A DNA stretch of 64,000 nt, from contig OW799233.1 in the NCBI GenBank assembly GCA_941918925.1, positions 152,686,845 to 152,750,844 on the forward strand, written 5' to 3'. The translations under genes and the position numbers were made by a program. This DNA is from Phyto melanocephala. Taxonomy: Eukaryota > Arthropoda > Insecta > Diptera > Rhinophoridae. Positions 1-12,020 of this stretch are shown piece by piece (within the stretch, counting starts at the first letter, position 1; the number at the start of each line of letters is the position of its first letter). Under the pieces are notes generated by a model, which was not told where the DNA came from, made no database searches, and saw only the letters and a program-made list of their open reading frames with translations.

Positions 1-1203
1 GAGATATTTCGCTTGAAATAAAGTTACTTTGTAAAGAAATTAAAATGTTCCTAAGCATTTAAAAAAAATTATGCCTAAGATTTCGTGGTGCAAAATTACG
101 AAATATTTCGTACAATGGTACTTCATTTTATGTTTATATAAAACGCATGAATTTTTTTGTTGTATGCAAAACCAATTAGATAAGTGTAATATGTATGAAC
201 ACCAGGGGCTCAATTCTCGTTCTGTGAAACTGTGAAATGAAAAAGTTTTCGCATAGCAAAGGGTATGGTGGCATCACATGATATGACACACAAAAACTTT
301 CCATTTTATAGTTTCATTAAACGAGAATTGATACCCATTATGAATAGTTACATCATTAAAAGAAAGCATGGCGATGGAAATTTCAATTATTTGTACAATG
401 TTTATTACAATTATTTAACAATTGACTTTAACGACAACTTATTTAAAAATTCCCTTTTAAAAATGTTATTAAAAATTACAAAATCCTACAATTTTTATGC
501 TTGGAAAGTATGCGAAACATAAGTAGCTTATTAAATTTAACATGAGAGCGTTAAACGATAGGCGTTAAAGTTATGTGTGTGTTTTTTTATTGTAATAATA
601 AAAACACAGATATGTACATACAAACTTAACTGAAGCTAATTTTTTAACTAGTTACGTTTTAAAACAGTCATTTTACTACTATTGTTGACTGTAACAAGAC
701 TGTAACAAAAAAACCGGAACCGGAACCTATTTGTAATAAAATTTCTGAAAAAAGCCTTTTCTTTATTAAAATTAAATGATATCTTAAATGTATATACCCT
801 TTAAATGATTTAATGTGATTTAATGAAGTTTCATGTAAAAAAAAGGATCCTGAAAGGGTAGCCGTGGCAGCCATTTAGCTGATGTTATTTTTCATTATTA
901 ATGACATACCCTCCCCTTTACAATTTATTTAATTAACAATACTTGTTTTTTTACATATCCAAAAGATACCTTTCAGTGAAAGACCATTTATTTTTAGTTT
1001 ATAATTCAAATTAACTGTCTTTAGTTACCGTAAATATTACTTCGTTTAATACCTATTACTTTAGATAACATCTTCTTGCTTGCATTTTATTTATTTTTTA
1101 ACTATTTAATACTGGCTAACTAATTCATTGTTCTAACTTTTTATGCAAATTATATAAAATAACTATTTTAAACCTCTATTAACACCTTGCTCTTTACATA
1201 CAG
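1..1203. other. AT-rich non-coding DNA, probably intron or upstream region
   Basis: I see no convincing exon here. The open frame at 265-522 has no splice context, is rich in Asn/Tyr/Phe as expected of random AT-rich DNA, and resembles nothing known to me. Because the exon at 1204 starts at a good splice acceptor (pyrimidine-rich tract ending in CAG) and not at a convincing start site, this stretch is most simply read as an intron of the gene to its right, whose 5' exons would lie left of the window. Confidence 0.4.
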
Positions 1204-4200
1204 CTTGTGGAAATGAAACGTAATCCTCAAGGTGTTGTCGACAAACGCGTACGGGCCACTTTAAGACCAATGTCGAAAAATCGCCGCGACTCTTCGGTTT
1301 GTGAATTGGAGCAGCGTTTACGTGACGTTAAGAATACAAATTGTCGTTTCCGAAAAGCCTTGATGGAGAAGGAAAATGAGTTGCAGGCACTTATTAAAAA
1401 ATTAGGACCAGAAGCTCGAAAATGGATAGATGGTGTTACGTGTGGTGGTAGTATTGGTGGTGACACAGAACCCATTTTAGGCGATAACAATGGTAGTGGA
1501 GTAAATGATAAGGCCCGCTTATCAGCACCACCAGTAAGAAGAGAAATGCCAAGTACAACTGGTAAGTATTTTTTAATAAACTTTTAAATTTTACATGTAA
1601 AATAAATAATACAAAAAAAAATAATTTAAAACAAAATCAGAAATAACTGAACTAACGTCAGTGGATAGTGTTACGTCTACACACGTTGAACTCGACAATT
1701 CAGTGATGTCAGTGCAATCAACAACGGTTGCCCCATCTTTGCCGCCGTAAGTAAAATTTTTATTGTTTTAAAAATTAAATTTTATGAACTAGTCAATCCT
1801 ATAAGTAATACTTTGAAATATTTTAAAGCTAATTGTGCGATTTTAAAACTAGTCGTTTGTAAAGCGAACTTTAATGTCTTTAAGGATATAATTTTTTTTA
1901 GGAATTTTCGATTAATTTTTTTTTAATTCTCTGTTAAGAAAAAAGTTTATAACTGTACTTATTGCAGCATTTTTTATTCTTAATTATAATTTCTTTTTTA
2001 CACCTTTCACCTGTATTGCTCACGCTTAAAGCTTTGTCATTCCGTCTGTAATTTCTACAATATTTATTTCCGATCGCAAAAAGTATATCGATGCCTTACT
2101 TCCTCAACCTCGTATCTTAAAAAATAAAATTTTTCAGGAGAGACAAAAAAAACGGTTCATCTTTTTATACTTCGGTGTTTGGTTAAAAGTTTAAATGCAA
2201 TTATTAAGGAATTGATTGTATTTATGTATATTAGTAGTAATAATATACAAATCTTTTTTAGTTAAAGCATAAAACAATCGTTTGATATGAAAAAGTCAAA
2301 ACCGTATTTTTTAAGATACGATGTTGAGGAAGTAAGGCATCGATATGTATAATATTTTTTGAAAGCTTATGAACAGGGTAGTCGTTTTGAGCAATGTCCG
2401 TCTGTCCGTGTTTTGGTTTACGTCAACTCTTAGAAGTTGTCACATATTGCACAGACCTGTATGTGATATAAATCTTTTGGAATAATTCGCTATTTAAATC
2501 CATCACAATCGGGCCATATCTTGCTGAGATATAAGCAAATAAGCACGACTAACTCTTTTTTCCTATAAATAATAAAAAAAATTTCAGCCATGGTATAACA
2601 TTTAAATAAAAATCAACCCCTTCAATATTGGTATCAAATGAATTGGTATGACCAGTAGAATACATTAACTATGAAAAAGTTAAAATCCAATATGGTGTCC
2701 TAAATAAAATGGCTGATATATTAGTCAAATGTATTAATAACTGCTTTGTACCCTTCAACCCCCACAATATTGGTATCAAATGAAAGAGATTGATCAGTAG
2801 AATACATTTAAATAAGAAGATGGAATCCGAAACAAAATGGCGGATAATATTTTTCTTAGTTTTTTCAATGAAAGAGCTTAACTAGTTTAATACAGTTAAC
2901 TATGTAAAAGTTGAAATCAATGCGATTTCGTAAAGTTAAAAACGTATATTTATTATGTTTGGGCGTGTTACTACTAATATTGGTATCAAATGAATTGGTA
3001 TGACCAGTAGAATACATTAACTATGAAAAAGTTAAAATCCAATATGGTGTCCTAAATAAAATGGCTGATATATTAGTCAAATGTATTAATAACTGCTTTG
3101 TACCCTTCAACCCCCACAATATTGGTATCAAATGAAAGAGATTGATCAGTAGAATACATTTAAATAAGAAGATGGAATCCGAAACAAAATGGCGGATAAT
3201 ATTTTTCTTAGTTTTTTCAATGAAAGAGCTTAACTAGTTTAATACAGTTAACTATGTAAAAGTTGAAATCAATGCGATTTCGTAAAGTTAAAAACGTATA
3301 TTTATTATGTTTGGGCGTGTTACTACTAATCACCATATTATATCTGTGGTCACAAGGAAAAACAAGGTAACTCCATTTTTTTAAAACTCGAGAAAAACGC
3401 ATTTAAAGTTTTCGACATATCTCACTAGTTTTGTTTTTAAATTCATATTCTAATGTGTGCGCATGAAAAAGAAAACATCATTTTACATCCTGTTGAACAT
3501 TTTGGGTTGCAGTAAAAAGCTTTTTACCCGTCAGAAGCGAAAATCAAGGTCAGTTACCTGATTTTTACCTAAAAATGGAGTTACCTGGTTTTTCCTAAAA
3601 ATTTCATTGTTTGAGTTTATTCTTATATTTTATGGAGTTAAGGCAACTTTTCATCGTCTTATTTAAAAAAACATTATTTAAAAGTTAAAAATAAAAATAA
3701 ATATATATATTTTTAAAATTAATTTTAAATTGTTATCAGAAAAAGTAATGAATTGCGTATTGATTTGAAAATCGAAAATTTTCAATTTTTTAGTTTGCTG
3801 TTAAAAATAAAGGAATTCAGTTAATTTTGTTGTATGTTAATGATACAATTCTAGTTTCAATTATTGTTTACATCAACGATCAATCTCCTAGTGTTTTTCT
3901 TTAAGATATTATGGAATTACCTGATTTTTCCTTAAAACACATGGAGTTACCTTTTTTTCCTAAAAATTGGTATTTAAGCGATTTTTATTTTGTAGATTAC
4001 TCTTAAATGTGATACTTTTTCAAAATTTTGATCTGACAGAGTGATGGTAAATCCAAAATCCATCCAATTTCTGGTGTTTTTTCAACTTTTTGAAAAATTG
4101 GGGTTACCTTGTTTTTCCTTGCGACCACAGATATTTACTTATATGCTTTCAGAAAAGTTCGACGTGCGTGCAATGTTTTATAAAATTTAATTTGGTAGAA

Positions 4201-6555
4201 GTGGTATAAAAAGAATATTTATTTTGTATGGACGTGATGCTTCTCACATAATTTAATTGTTACTAAAATTCCGTATGAAGTTTTAAATTGATCGAATTTC
4301 TTTAAATAAGTGAAATTCTTATTAAAAAATTTTGTTACATTCCTTCCATTTAATTTAAGTTTGATACAGAAACACAGACTTTTGACACTATAAAGGAATA
4401 TATACATAAATAAGAAAATACGTACCTAAATTTAATAAGTTTAAGTTATATGGGAAGTGGGTTAAATTACATTTTCCCCGAAGCCAAATTTATATGTTTA
4501 TGTATAATTTACGATAAATATTAATTTACATTATTTGGTATTTAGTAAATTCATATTTTACAAAAATGTTTCCTTTATTTTAGTAAGAAGAATGTTAAAC
4601 GTCAAGAAAGCATGACTGTGCAGGCGTTAACTGCAAAACCCCAACAAGTTATGCAACAACCAATACAACAACAATTGCAGCAACAGCTTCAGCAGCAGGC
4701 ACAATTTCAACAACAACAACAAGCTAAAATTTGCAATGATACACGTCGTCATATTGATAAACGTAATTCGGTATCAGCTCAAACTGATGTTAGTATTGGT
4801 ACAATATCCAGCTTGAAGAGACAAGAATGCAACAACATTCACCGCGAGGAACCAAACATAAGAGAAAGAAGACAATCCACAACATCTTCAAGGGTAAATG
4901 TTTGCAGTTTTCAATTTAAGTTGGCTTGTATTTTTATTATCATTATTTTTGTTTAAAAATTTAGCATTATGAAAACGGAACTCCGACAGCTAAAACTAAA
5001 TACTCGAATAGTAATCATAGGAATTCATCGACAAATATATCAACATCACAGGGTGATTTAAATACGGTTTGCCCACATGGAGGACATGGAAAAAACAATA
5101 ATGTTGTTAAAAGTGGGTATTATTTCACTAAATATACTTGCATACTTGTACTTGCATATTTAACTTATCCTCTTATCAATTTTAAAATTTAAAATAGGGT
5201 TAAAAAATTCGTATGAAAATTTTGTTTTTAAAATCTACGTTACTAAATTTGTTAGAGCATTGACAATACAAGTCTACATACATATGTTTATGTATATTAA
5301 ATTCGAAAATTGAAAATGAATATCATTATTTTTTTTTTCAAAAATATTCGCAATTCATTTTAAGATTTTTTTGTAAAAAGAGCGAATATATAGTGAAAAC
5401 TTGTGGCTGCCATATAATTTTGGGTTCGTCTTTAAAAAATGTTCTTTATTATTTAGTCATGGATGCCAAATTACTATGGCAGTTATACGATTAAGCAGCA
5501 CATACAAATGACCAAACGTAAATTTAAGAAAAGTGTTTGAGTGCAATCGTGAATTGATAAAATAGTTGGCCACCAACATTATGCTATTGAATCTAGCAGG
5601 ATTTCTGCTAAGATTTATTTAAATTCCAGATTTATATCAATAAACTGCAGTTGACCGACTGCCTTAAAGTCAAAATTATCAAGGTCATCCCTCGAATTAA
5701 AATATGCATGAGGCAATAATTGAAAATTAAATTTCTTAAATCCGTGACACCTTTAGAAATCATGGTAGATGTTGAAACATTATCATAATTTATACATAAT
5801 TCATATAGAGGTTTTTAAAGTAATTAAATCATTTTCATCAAACATCGTATTTAATTTTCCAATTATCGAACCGAATTTATTTTAAAAATCATTTATAATA
5901 CCTCTTTCTGTAATTTTATTTGTCAGCACCTGTAACATCCGAAAGCCGCCGAGTAAGTATGGGTTCAGCATTAAAATCAAACTTTGTTGTATCTCAAAGT
6001 GATCTCTGGGATACGCATACACTATCGCATGCTAAACAACATTCACGCCAGTCACCACGAAACTACACAAGCCCCCAACGCTGTTCCGAACACAGTCACA
6101 TAATACCATCAACTTATGATCAAATGACATCGCCCATACAACGTTCAGTGTCGGAAAAAAATCGCAATAAACATCGCCACAAACCACAAAAGGGTACCGT
6201 GTGTCAGAGTGAGACGGATAGTGAACGTGAGCGAGAACCTACACCACCCAGTACTCAGTGTATACAACAACGTAAAATTAATCGCACAAACATACAACAT
6301 GCAGCCCATCATCATTCATCACCTAATGTGGCTCCCGACAAGCAACGTTCTTCTAAACATCGAGGCATTAAAAATGACTCTTCATCAATGTATGGTGCTA
6401 GCTCTGAGACGGAATTATTAGATGGTGAAACGGCTATATTACCTATTTTTCGCAAATTACTAACAGAAAAAAGTCCTAACTATCGTGGACGCAATGTTGT
6501 CGGACAGAGTTGTCCTAATATATCAATTAAATGCGATATAGTCGAATATTTGTAA
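1204..6555 (+). CDS. Unrecognised protein, C-terminal part: coiled coil, Gln-rich and disordered Ser/Arg-rich tail (5 exons, 5' end outside window)
   Basis: Five exons join with matching phases: 1204-1561, 1641-1746, 4584-4893, 4965-5112 and 5927-6555, giving 516 codons and a stop. The first exon encodes a basic segment, then a short heptad-like coiled coil (ELEQRLRDVKN to ENELQALIKKLG) ending KKLGPEARKWIDG. The third exon carries a Gln-rich run (QQPIQQQLQQQLQQQ and on). The last exon is rich in Ser, Arg, His and Pro and ends with a conserved-looking tail, ILPIFRKLLTEK then SIKCDIVEYL-stop. The terminal VEYL would fit a class III PDZ ligand (acidic at -2, hydrophobic at 0), which is inference. 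No enzyme or membrane domain is visible. I do not recognise the family; a cytoskeletal or synaptic scaffold is possible. An ATG at 1213 could be a start, but the CAG acceptor at 1201-1203 with an open frame through it argues for an internal exon. An AATAAA lies at 6619. Confidence 0.75.
2010..2570 (-). mobile_element. Degraded Helentron-like repeat copy
   Basis: Compared with intact copies elsewhere in the window, this shows the same ordered blocks in reverse: GTCATTCCGTCTGTAATTTC, the GAAAGCTTATGAACAGGG block, the GTCCGTCTGTCCGTG block and the CTGAGATATAAGC block. It has diverged clearly and is split by the palindromic element at 2086-2345. Confidence 0.6.
2086..2345. mobile_element. 260-bp MITE with ~40-bp terminal inverted repeats
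   Basis: The left end (TATCGATGCCTTACTTCCTC and on, about 40 bp) is the reverse complement of the right end with one visible mismatch (C/A about 24 bp in). It sits inside a Helentron-like copy, splitting the AAGTATAT...GAAAGCTTATG block. Taking the termini as TCGATGCC, flanking TA dinucleotides (2086-2087 and 2344-2345) would fit a TA target duplication as in Tc1/mariner. There is no coding capacity. Confidence 0.75.
2624..3330. repeat. Exact tandem duplication, 352-bp unit
   Basis: Unit 1 (2624-2975) and unit 2 (2976-3327) read the same by eye throughout, e.g. GACCAGTAGAATACATTAAC, TGGCTGATATATTAGTC, GTTTGGGCGTGTTACTACTAAT. The junction shares only AAT, so it is a recent duplication or an assembly duplication. 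Confidence 0.85.
3344..4130. mobile_element. TIR element with internally repeated terminal motif
   Basis: The left end CTGTGGTCACAAGGAAAAAC continues into AAGGTAACTCC; the right end is its reverse complement with two or three differences (ends ...CCTTGCGACCACAG, flanked by ATAT on both sides). Inside, GTTACCT followed by a T-run and CC recurs at about 3551, 3580, 3915 and 3942, so the subterminal motif is iterated. There is no transposase, so it is non-autonomous. Two related elements with GGTCACAAGTAGAAAG-type ends lie at about 39861-40102 and 42612-42875. Confidence 0.7.
5113..5926. other. Intron, nothing further seen
   Basis: AT-rich intron between donor AAAA/GTGGGT and acceptor TTTGTCAG. 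I see no repeat shared with the rest of the window and no coding potential. Confidence 0.5.
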
Positions 6556-6618
6556 GCATGTATAAGCAATTCAGTTATGCTTTAATACAAAAATAATTGT
6601 AGGTATTTTGAGTTTTTA

Positions 6619-6624
6619 AATAAA
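6619..6624 (+). terminator. Probable polyadenylation signal
   Basis: AATAAA 64 nt after the stop at 6555; further AATAAA motifs follow at about 6720-6745. Confidence 0.5.
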
Positions 6625-7231
6625 AGATTATGTGAGTAGAAAAAATTAAAGTAACATTAAACAAAAACGCATGCAATTTCCCATTAAAATTAGAATTAAA
6701 TTGTTGATTTTAAAACTAAATAAAAATAAAATAATAAATAAATTGAAGTAAATATTACTAATGAACGTTGTTGTTTTCTTTAAGAGAAACACATTCGATG
6801 TTAATCAGGGAACGACAAAAGAAATTAATTATTTTTTAGCTTTTAATCCATAATTTGCATCATTCTTTTTTTTAAGTTTTTAGTTCAAGCCTCCATTAAC
6901 GCCACACAATGATAGTTACGACTTTGGTGGTTTTGCTAATTTTTGAATCACGATTAGAGTTTTTCTTTTCCCGATTTTTTTTTATTTCCCGGAAAAGAGG
7001 GAATAATATTTCAATTTCCCGGGATTCAGGAAATTCCTTCTCAATAAAAACTACTTATTTATGGCAGATGCTGGCCCAAATTATATGTCTGTAAAAAAAA
7101 TATTTGCCATATACTAAGGTGAATTGAAGGCAGTTAATTCGCCACTGTGGCTGCAGATTATTAGTTCGCCTTGCCATTGAAATTATTTAAAATTTTGTAT
7201 ACTTTATCGATACCACAGAAGGAACAATTTA

Positions 7232-7640
7232 TTAGCAAAATAAAGGGTGTCCTAGAACTTAACGCAAGATCTGACTTTTTGCCACTTGTGCAGTAAAGTG
7301 TTGGCAATTCTAAAAATAACAAATCGACAGTATACAGTTTAGGATTAGTAAAAATGAAGCGTTAAGCCATCGAGCAACGTGTCTTCATTACTGAACAATA
7401 TTTAAAAAATAATGAAAGCTTGGGTGCCGCAGATCGAAAATTTTATACAAAATATAATCGGAATAATGTTTTAACTTCAACGTCAACTGTGATGATTAAT
7501 TAGGAAATTTTTAGGTAGATTAGATTTGTTGTAGACGCCAAACACACTGGTTGTCCAAATGCTAATATCGAAGCAATATAAATTCGGCGTCGTGGACAAG
7601 AATTGCAAATTTTAAGAAGATCTCAACAAAATTCACCTGT
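7232..7640 (+). pseudogene. Remnant of a DD41D-type mariner transposase N-terminus
   Basis: An ATG at 7353 opens a short broken frame with the helix-turn-helix start typical of this family (AIEQRVFITEQYLKN, then RKFYTKYNR), interrupted by stops. It parallels the better preserved N-terminus at 45799 (YTIEQRVKVIQAYYKN). The catalytic region is absent. Confidence 0.55.
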
Positions 7641-7780
7641 GGTGCCAAGGTATGCTTTGTCATTCCGTTTGTAAATTCTACAATATTATTTTCCTACCCC
7701 ATAATATATTAATTAATATATTTATTTATATATTTTATGAAAATTTATAACCAGGGGACCCTATTGAACAATATCAGTGT

Positions 7781-8357
7781 GGGTACGTTCGTAAATCCAA
7801 CAGCTGCGCATCACTGCAGCATAGTAAAAGTAAAACGTTCATTAATGCAATCTTTGGCAGCACTTTTAAGCGTCAAATGTTCATTTTTGCAAACAGTTGG
7901 CAGTGACAACATTTAAGTTTCTCAGTCAATAGTAATCGAGTTTACATACAATGGAGAAGTAAGTAGCATTAAACAACAATTACTTCTTTATATTAAATTA
8001 TTTTTAGTTTTTTATTATATTTTATTATTATTATATGTTTATTTTTTTATTTTAGGAATCAACCTTCTTCTAACTTTTAGTTTATTTCTTATAATTAGAA
8101 GTCGTTTCATCTTGTTCCTAATTATTTTTTTATTATAATTTAAGAAATGTCACTTTTAACATCAACATTTTCAATAATATTTGCTATTACTATTTTGGAT
8201 AACATTTTATATTTTTTGAAGAACGTTCAAAAAAGCAAACTCTACGCAGTTGTTAAGCAGCTGCAATGCATCTGCAACAGCTGATCGCGCATCAGCAACT
8301 ACATTTGGCATTACTGCCGCAGTGATGCACAAATTTGCAGCATTTACGAACGTACCC
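7781..8357. mobile_element. ~577-bp TIR element
   Basis: The left end GGGTACGTTCGTAAAT is the reverse complement of the right end ATTTACGAACGTACCC. The match continues imperfectly inward through CATCACTGC / GCAGTGATG blocks and CAGCTG repeats. No transposase remains. It appears to split a degraded Helentron-like copy, whose GTCATTCCGTTTGTAA block is at 7660 and whose CTGAGATATGAG block is at 8447. I could not settle the target duplication. Confidence 0.65.
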
Positions 8358-9777
8358 TGTGTTGATTGAAATTAACTTTTAAAAGTTCCCCACTTATTTC
8401 AATCTTTTTAAAATATTTTAATCCACCACAATCGCACCATAATTTCCTGAGATATGAGAAAATAAGCTCGACTGTCTCTGATTATCCCATAAAAATCCAC
8501 ATTTTCAAGCCTAGAATAATTTATTTTTGAACACCATAAAGACTTCAAATTACAAACCGTAGTGTCGAATATTACTACTGGGCTAAACAGACAAATCGGT
8601 TCAAAACTAGTTGAGATAAAAGCACAAAAATACAAATATTTCGGTGTTTTTCCTAAAATTTGCAAACGAAAATCGATTTTTTTTATGATCTGGACATCAG
8701 AGAGGAACGAACGAGGTATTAAAAGAAAGGGTTTGACTAGCAAAATATAACAAACTTTAAAAAAACTTGAAATTCATAATGTCCGCCAATAGTAAATGAA
8801 GTACTATATTTTTATGTATGGCTCAATTGTAGTAATTAAAAATGAACAATTTCAAACGGAAAAGGTTTGACCAGTAGAATACAGCCAACTTTTAAAAATT
8901 TTGGAAATAGATTTTCACGATTATTTAACGTGCTTCTGTTTTATTAGTAAATATACTGAAAAAAGGCTAACACACTTTTTTAATATGATAGCTAGTTTAA
9001 CAGTTATTCCAATCGGAGTTCTATAGGTCTAAAAAAACACCACTTACACATGTATGTATTTAAGTACATTATATAATTTTATTATATTTTTATTTTGTTG
9101 TTGTTTTACATTATTTGATTAATACAAACAAATTTACTGATGTACATATGAACATCATACATACATACATATTGGTTACATATAAATTTTATAATACAAC
9201 TTTATCACAGTTTGGTTTTTTATATTTTTTTATTATTCTATTAAACATGTTTTACATTTTAAAAACCTGCATTGTATATCGTCGGCTTAATATGCAAACC
9301 TGTTAACCTGCAAATTTTACAGGAGAAACAAAAAACTTCTTATATATCATATTTGTAGCTGAAGAGGGAAATCAAAAATATAGTTGGTTTATTTTATGGT
9401 ATTCTTTATGTATGACAACAATCTATAAAAATAAAAAAACAAATTGAAGTTAGTAATAAACACTGAACAAATAATGTACTGGATTTAGCAGTTTTTCTTA
9501 CATAAAATTTTCTGTGAGAGGATTTAGCAGTTTTTCTTATCAAACCTCTTTACACACTTCAAGATTTAAATTGAATAAAAACTACATGCTGGTCGACGAG
9601 GCGTATCTTTCTCTACCACAAGGCATCAAAATCTCAATTTACTTGAAAAGTGGATTTAGCAGGTTTGCAAATTAAGACGACGCTATAAGTTTTGTTTAAC
9701 AATTTTTTACTTTTTTTTTTAATATAATGTTTAAATTATTGAAATTAAAAGAAAAAAAAATTAAACGAGAAAAAACG

Positions 9778-9910
9778 AGGGGCCGAATTACGGCATTCGA
9801 TATCGATCGAAATTTTATTTGAACGATCGAGTTCGCTGTGCCTTAGGTATAGAGATTCTAATAAGAATTTTCAAATTTCGATCACGTTCGAATGCCGTAA
9901 TTTGCCCCCT
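9778..9910. mobile_element. 133-bp palindromic MITE
   Basis: The left end AGGGGCCGAATTACGGCATT is matched in inverse by the right end AATGCCGTAATTTGCCCCCT with two differences, with further ATCGATCG-type palindromes inside. There is no coding potential. Confidence 0.65.
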
Positions 9911-10008
9911 GTTCGCATGCTGTTGGCTGCTGTGTAAAAATATATTTTATAATATTAACCAATTTTATACTAATAAAAAAAGGTAAAAACAATTTGAAGT
10001 GAAACTAA

Positions 10009-10187
10009 TGGGTCGATTATGGATAGCAACCGAACTTCAGTTGCGTTACCAGCTGGCAACTACAATTTATCGGTGGCTAAATTTTCATATAAGATTGACA
10101 GCTGGTAGTTGCCAGTTGCAATCTGTAATGCCTTTTTTGGCAATTGGCAACGTAACTGAGGTTCAGTCGCTATCCATAATTGACCCA
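10009..10187. mobile_element. 179-bp MITE, PIF/Harbinger-like (TAA target duplication)
   Basis: Terminal inverted repeats of about 40 bp: the left TGGGTCGATTATGGATAGC pairs with the right GCTATCCATAATTGACCCA. TAA flanks both ends (10006-10008 and 10188-10190), as expected for PIF/Harbinger elements (3-bp TWA). The inner arms repeat GGCAACTAC / GTAGTTGCC. An open frame through it is an accident of the palindrome. Confidence 0.7.
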
Positions 10188-10807
10188 TAAAAGATCTTAA
10201 ATCGATATCGATAAAATAGACAATAAAATGTATGGAAAAAAATGCAAAGAAAATGTTGTAATACTTTAACTACGACAGAAAGAAAAATTCACAAATAATT
10301 TCTAAATAATTTAAATTATGCACTTAAGAATACTAAAAAAATATAAAAAATATTTTGCATGGTTTTACACTAATTTTGAAGCATTAGTAAGGCATTTAGA
10401 ACTACAACGAGATCAGGTGATAGAATTCAAAGTGATATTACTTAGCGTAAGACCTTTTATTTCTAATTCAAAAGGTATGTTTACCTTAGGCAAAAATCTG
10501 ACAAAATAGACGTGGCCACTAAAATGTATTAATTTCTGCCTTAATAAATGAATGTTTATTTAATTAAAATTTGTCTCAATTAACCAAACTTCATTATCAA
10601 TCTACTATTATGTGTTTTAACCATATTTGCTGTAAGAAAAATTACATAACATAATAAACAATTAAAAAAGAGTGGCAACGATTATTTGAGCAATATTTAC
10701 TAAATGTAAAAGTAGTCTAATATTAAAAAAATTTATAACATAATTTTTTTATTAGATTTTCAACCTTTTTGTTGTAATAAGTTAAATGAATAGACAAGGA
10801 AAAGGTT

Positions 10808-11371
10808 TTTTTATTTATTTTAATTTTTAAATTCAATATTTCGCTATATGCTGGATAGCATCTTCAGGAATGTCAGTCAGACCCAGGGTACACCTATACG
10901 GGTTGTGGTGTCAGTGACTATGCAATTCTATACATTATTAACATAACTAAGAAAAAAACGAATTATATATGTACAAGAGTGACACAGAATTATGCTCAAA
11001 ATTACACACATATTTAACAAAAAAAAAAAAAAAGAAAGAATTAGTAAATATGTAAATACAATAGTTTGTTTATATCGTCTGCGTAGTTATCGGCAGGAAA
11101 GGAAGCCTCTGGTTGTTGTCTATCTGTGTGCCAAATTTCATTTAGTTTCGTTCAGCTGTTTTTTCGTGATTGAGTAACAAACATTTAAACAATCACATTT
11201 TTAATATTAGTAGGATTATTGTTACGCATGTAAGTTTCTGTGTGTTATTTATAATTTTGTGATACAGTGGTTTGGCTTTGTAAAATATTTATGTACAAAT
11301 TACAGATTCCTGAACATGCTATCCAGCGGATAGCAAAATATAGAATTCAAAAATAAATAAAATTAAACAAA
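10808..11371. mobile_element. TIR element with ~60-bp imperfect inverted ends
   Basis: The left end runs through AAATTCAATATTTCGCTATA and GCTGGATAGCATCTTCAGGAA. The right end is its imperfect reverse complement (TTCCTGAACATGCTATCCAG, then TAGCAAAATATAGAATTC). The interior includes a segment (about 11080-11215) resembling the 3' tails of RTE-like or Helitron repeats (TGCCAAATTTCATTTAGTT, ATATTAGTAGGATTAT). No transposase is seen. Confidence 0.55.
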
Positions 11372-12020
11372 CCAAAGACACGTATTATTACATATTTAAA
11401 ATTTGTATTTAAGTTTACCAAAAAAAAAAAAAACGTTTTACTTAAAAATAATATTTATATTTACTATAAAAAATTTATTAAACTTTTTGTTTAATTGGTT
11501 GTTAGCTGCCAGATAATCAGTAGACCTTTAATCAGTAGAACTTTGAACCACAAAATTTATGAAAAAGTTTAAAAAAGTTACAAGCATTATTTAAAATTTT
11601 CATAAACAATATGAGAATTTTAAATAAAACCAGAAACAAAAATAAGAACTTTCTCATAAACCCAACCAACAATTTTATTTATTTTTATTTTTTATTTTTC
11701 TAATTATAAAACTTTTTAAAAATAAATAGTAAAAGAAATGCAATTTAAGGCTAAAAATATTAATAACTAAAATATAAAAAAAAAACTAAAACGAATTTTT
11801 TGTACTTTTATGGGTACTTAAGTATTATATGTCATCTTTACGAATTATGTTATTACTATTTACTTAGCACTAAATGTTGTAGTAATTATATCTGAACATA
11901 AGCGATACAAATATTTAAACAAAATTTTATCTTTATTTAGTTTGCTGCTTTTCTCAAAGAAAGGAACAAGATTAGCACTTACAATAAGCAAAAAGTAAAC
12001 GTTACATTTATTATTCAAAT

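Larger units (their letters stand above)
1747..4583. other. Intron of the 1204-6555 gene, filled with repeats
   Basis: This 2.8-kb intron holds a degraded Helentron-like copy (about 2010-2570, minus) interrupted by a palindromic TIR element (2086-2345), an exact 352-bp tandem duplication (2624-3330) and a 0.8-kb TIR element (3344-4130). About 4140-4583 is AT-rich with nothing I recognise. Confidence 0.6.
6556..12020. other. Convergent intergenic region, mobile-element remnants
   Basis: No host gene is visible between the unrecognised gene and the 3' end of disp. Listed separately are a transposase N-terminal remnant (7232-7640), a TIR element (7781-8357) and TIR/MITE elements at 9778-9910, 10009-10187 and 10808-11371. 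A stretch with repeated TTTCCCGG-type motifs (6965-7025) resembles one at 54950-55015. The block near 8570-8680 (AAATCGGTTCAAAACTAGTT and on) reappears inverted near 42450-42530. The open frames here (for example 9115-9306, 10318-10509) look random. Confidence 0.5.

Noticed and set aside
265..522. 85-codon frame near the left edge
   Set aside because: Composition is that of random AT-rich DNA, with no splice or start context and no resemblance to a family.
1227..1490. 87-codon frame opposite the first exon of the unrecognised gene
   Set aside because: Antisense shadow; the plus frame has proper splice sites and joins further exons.
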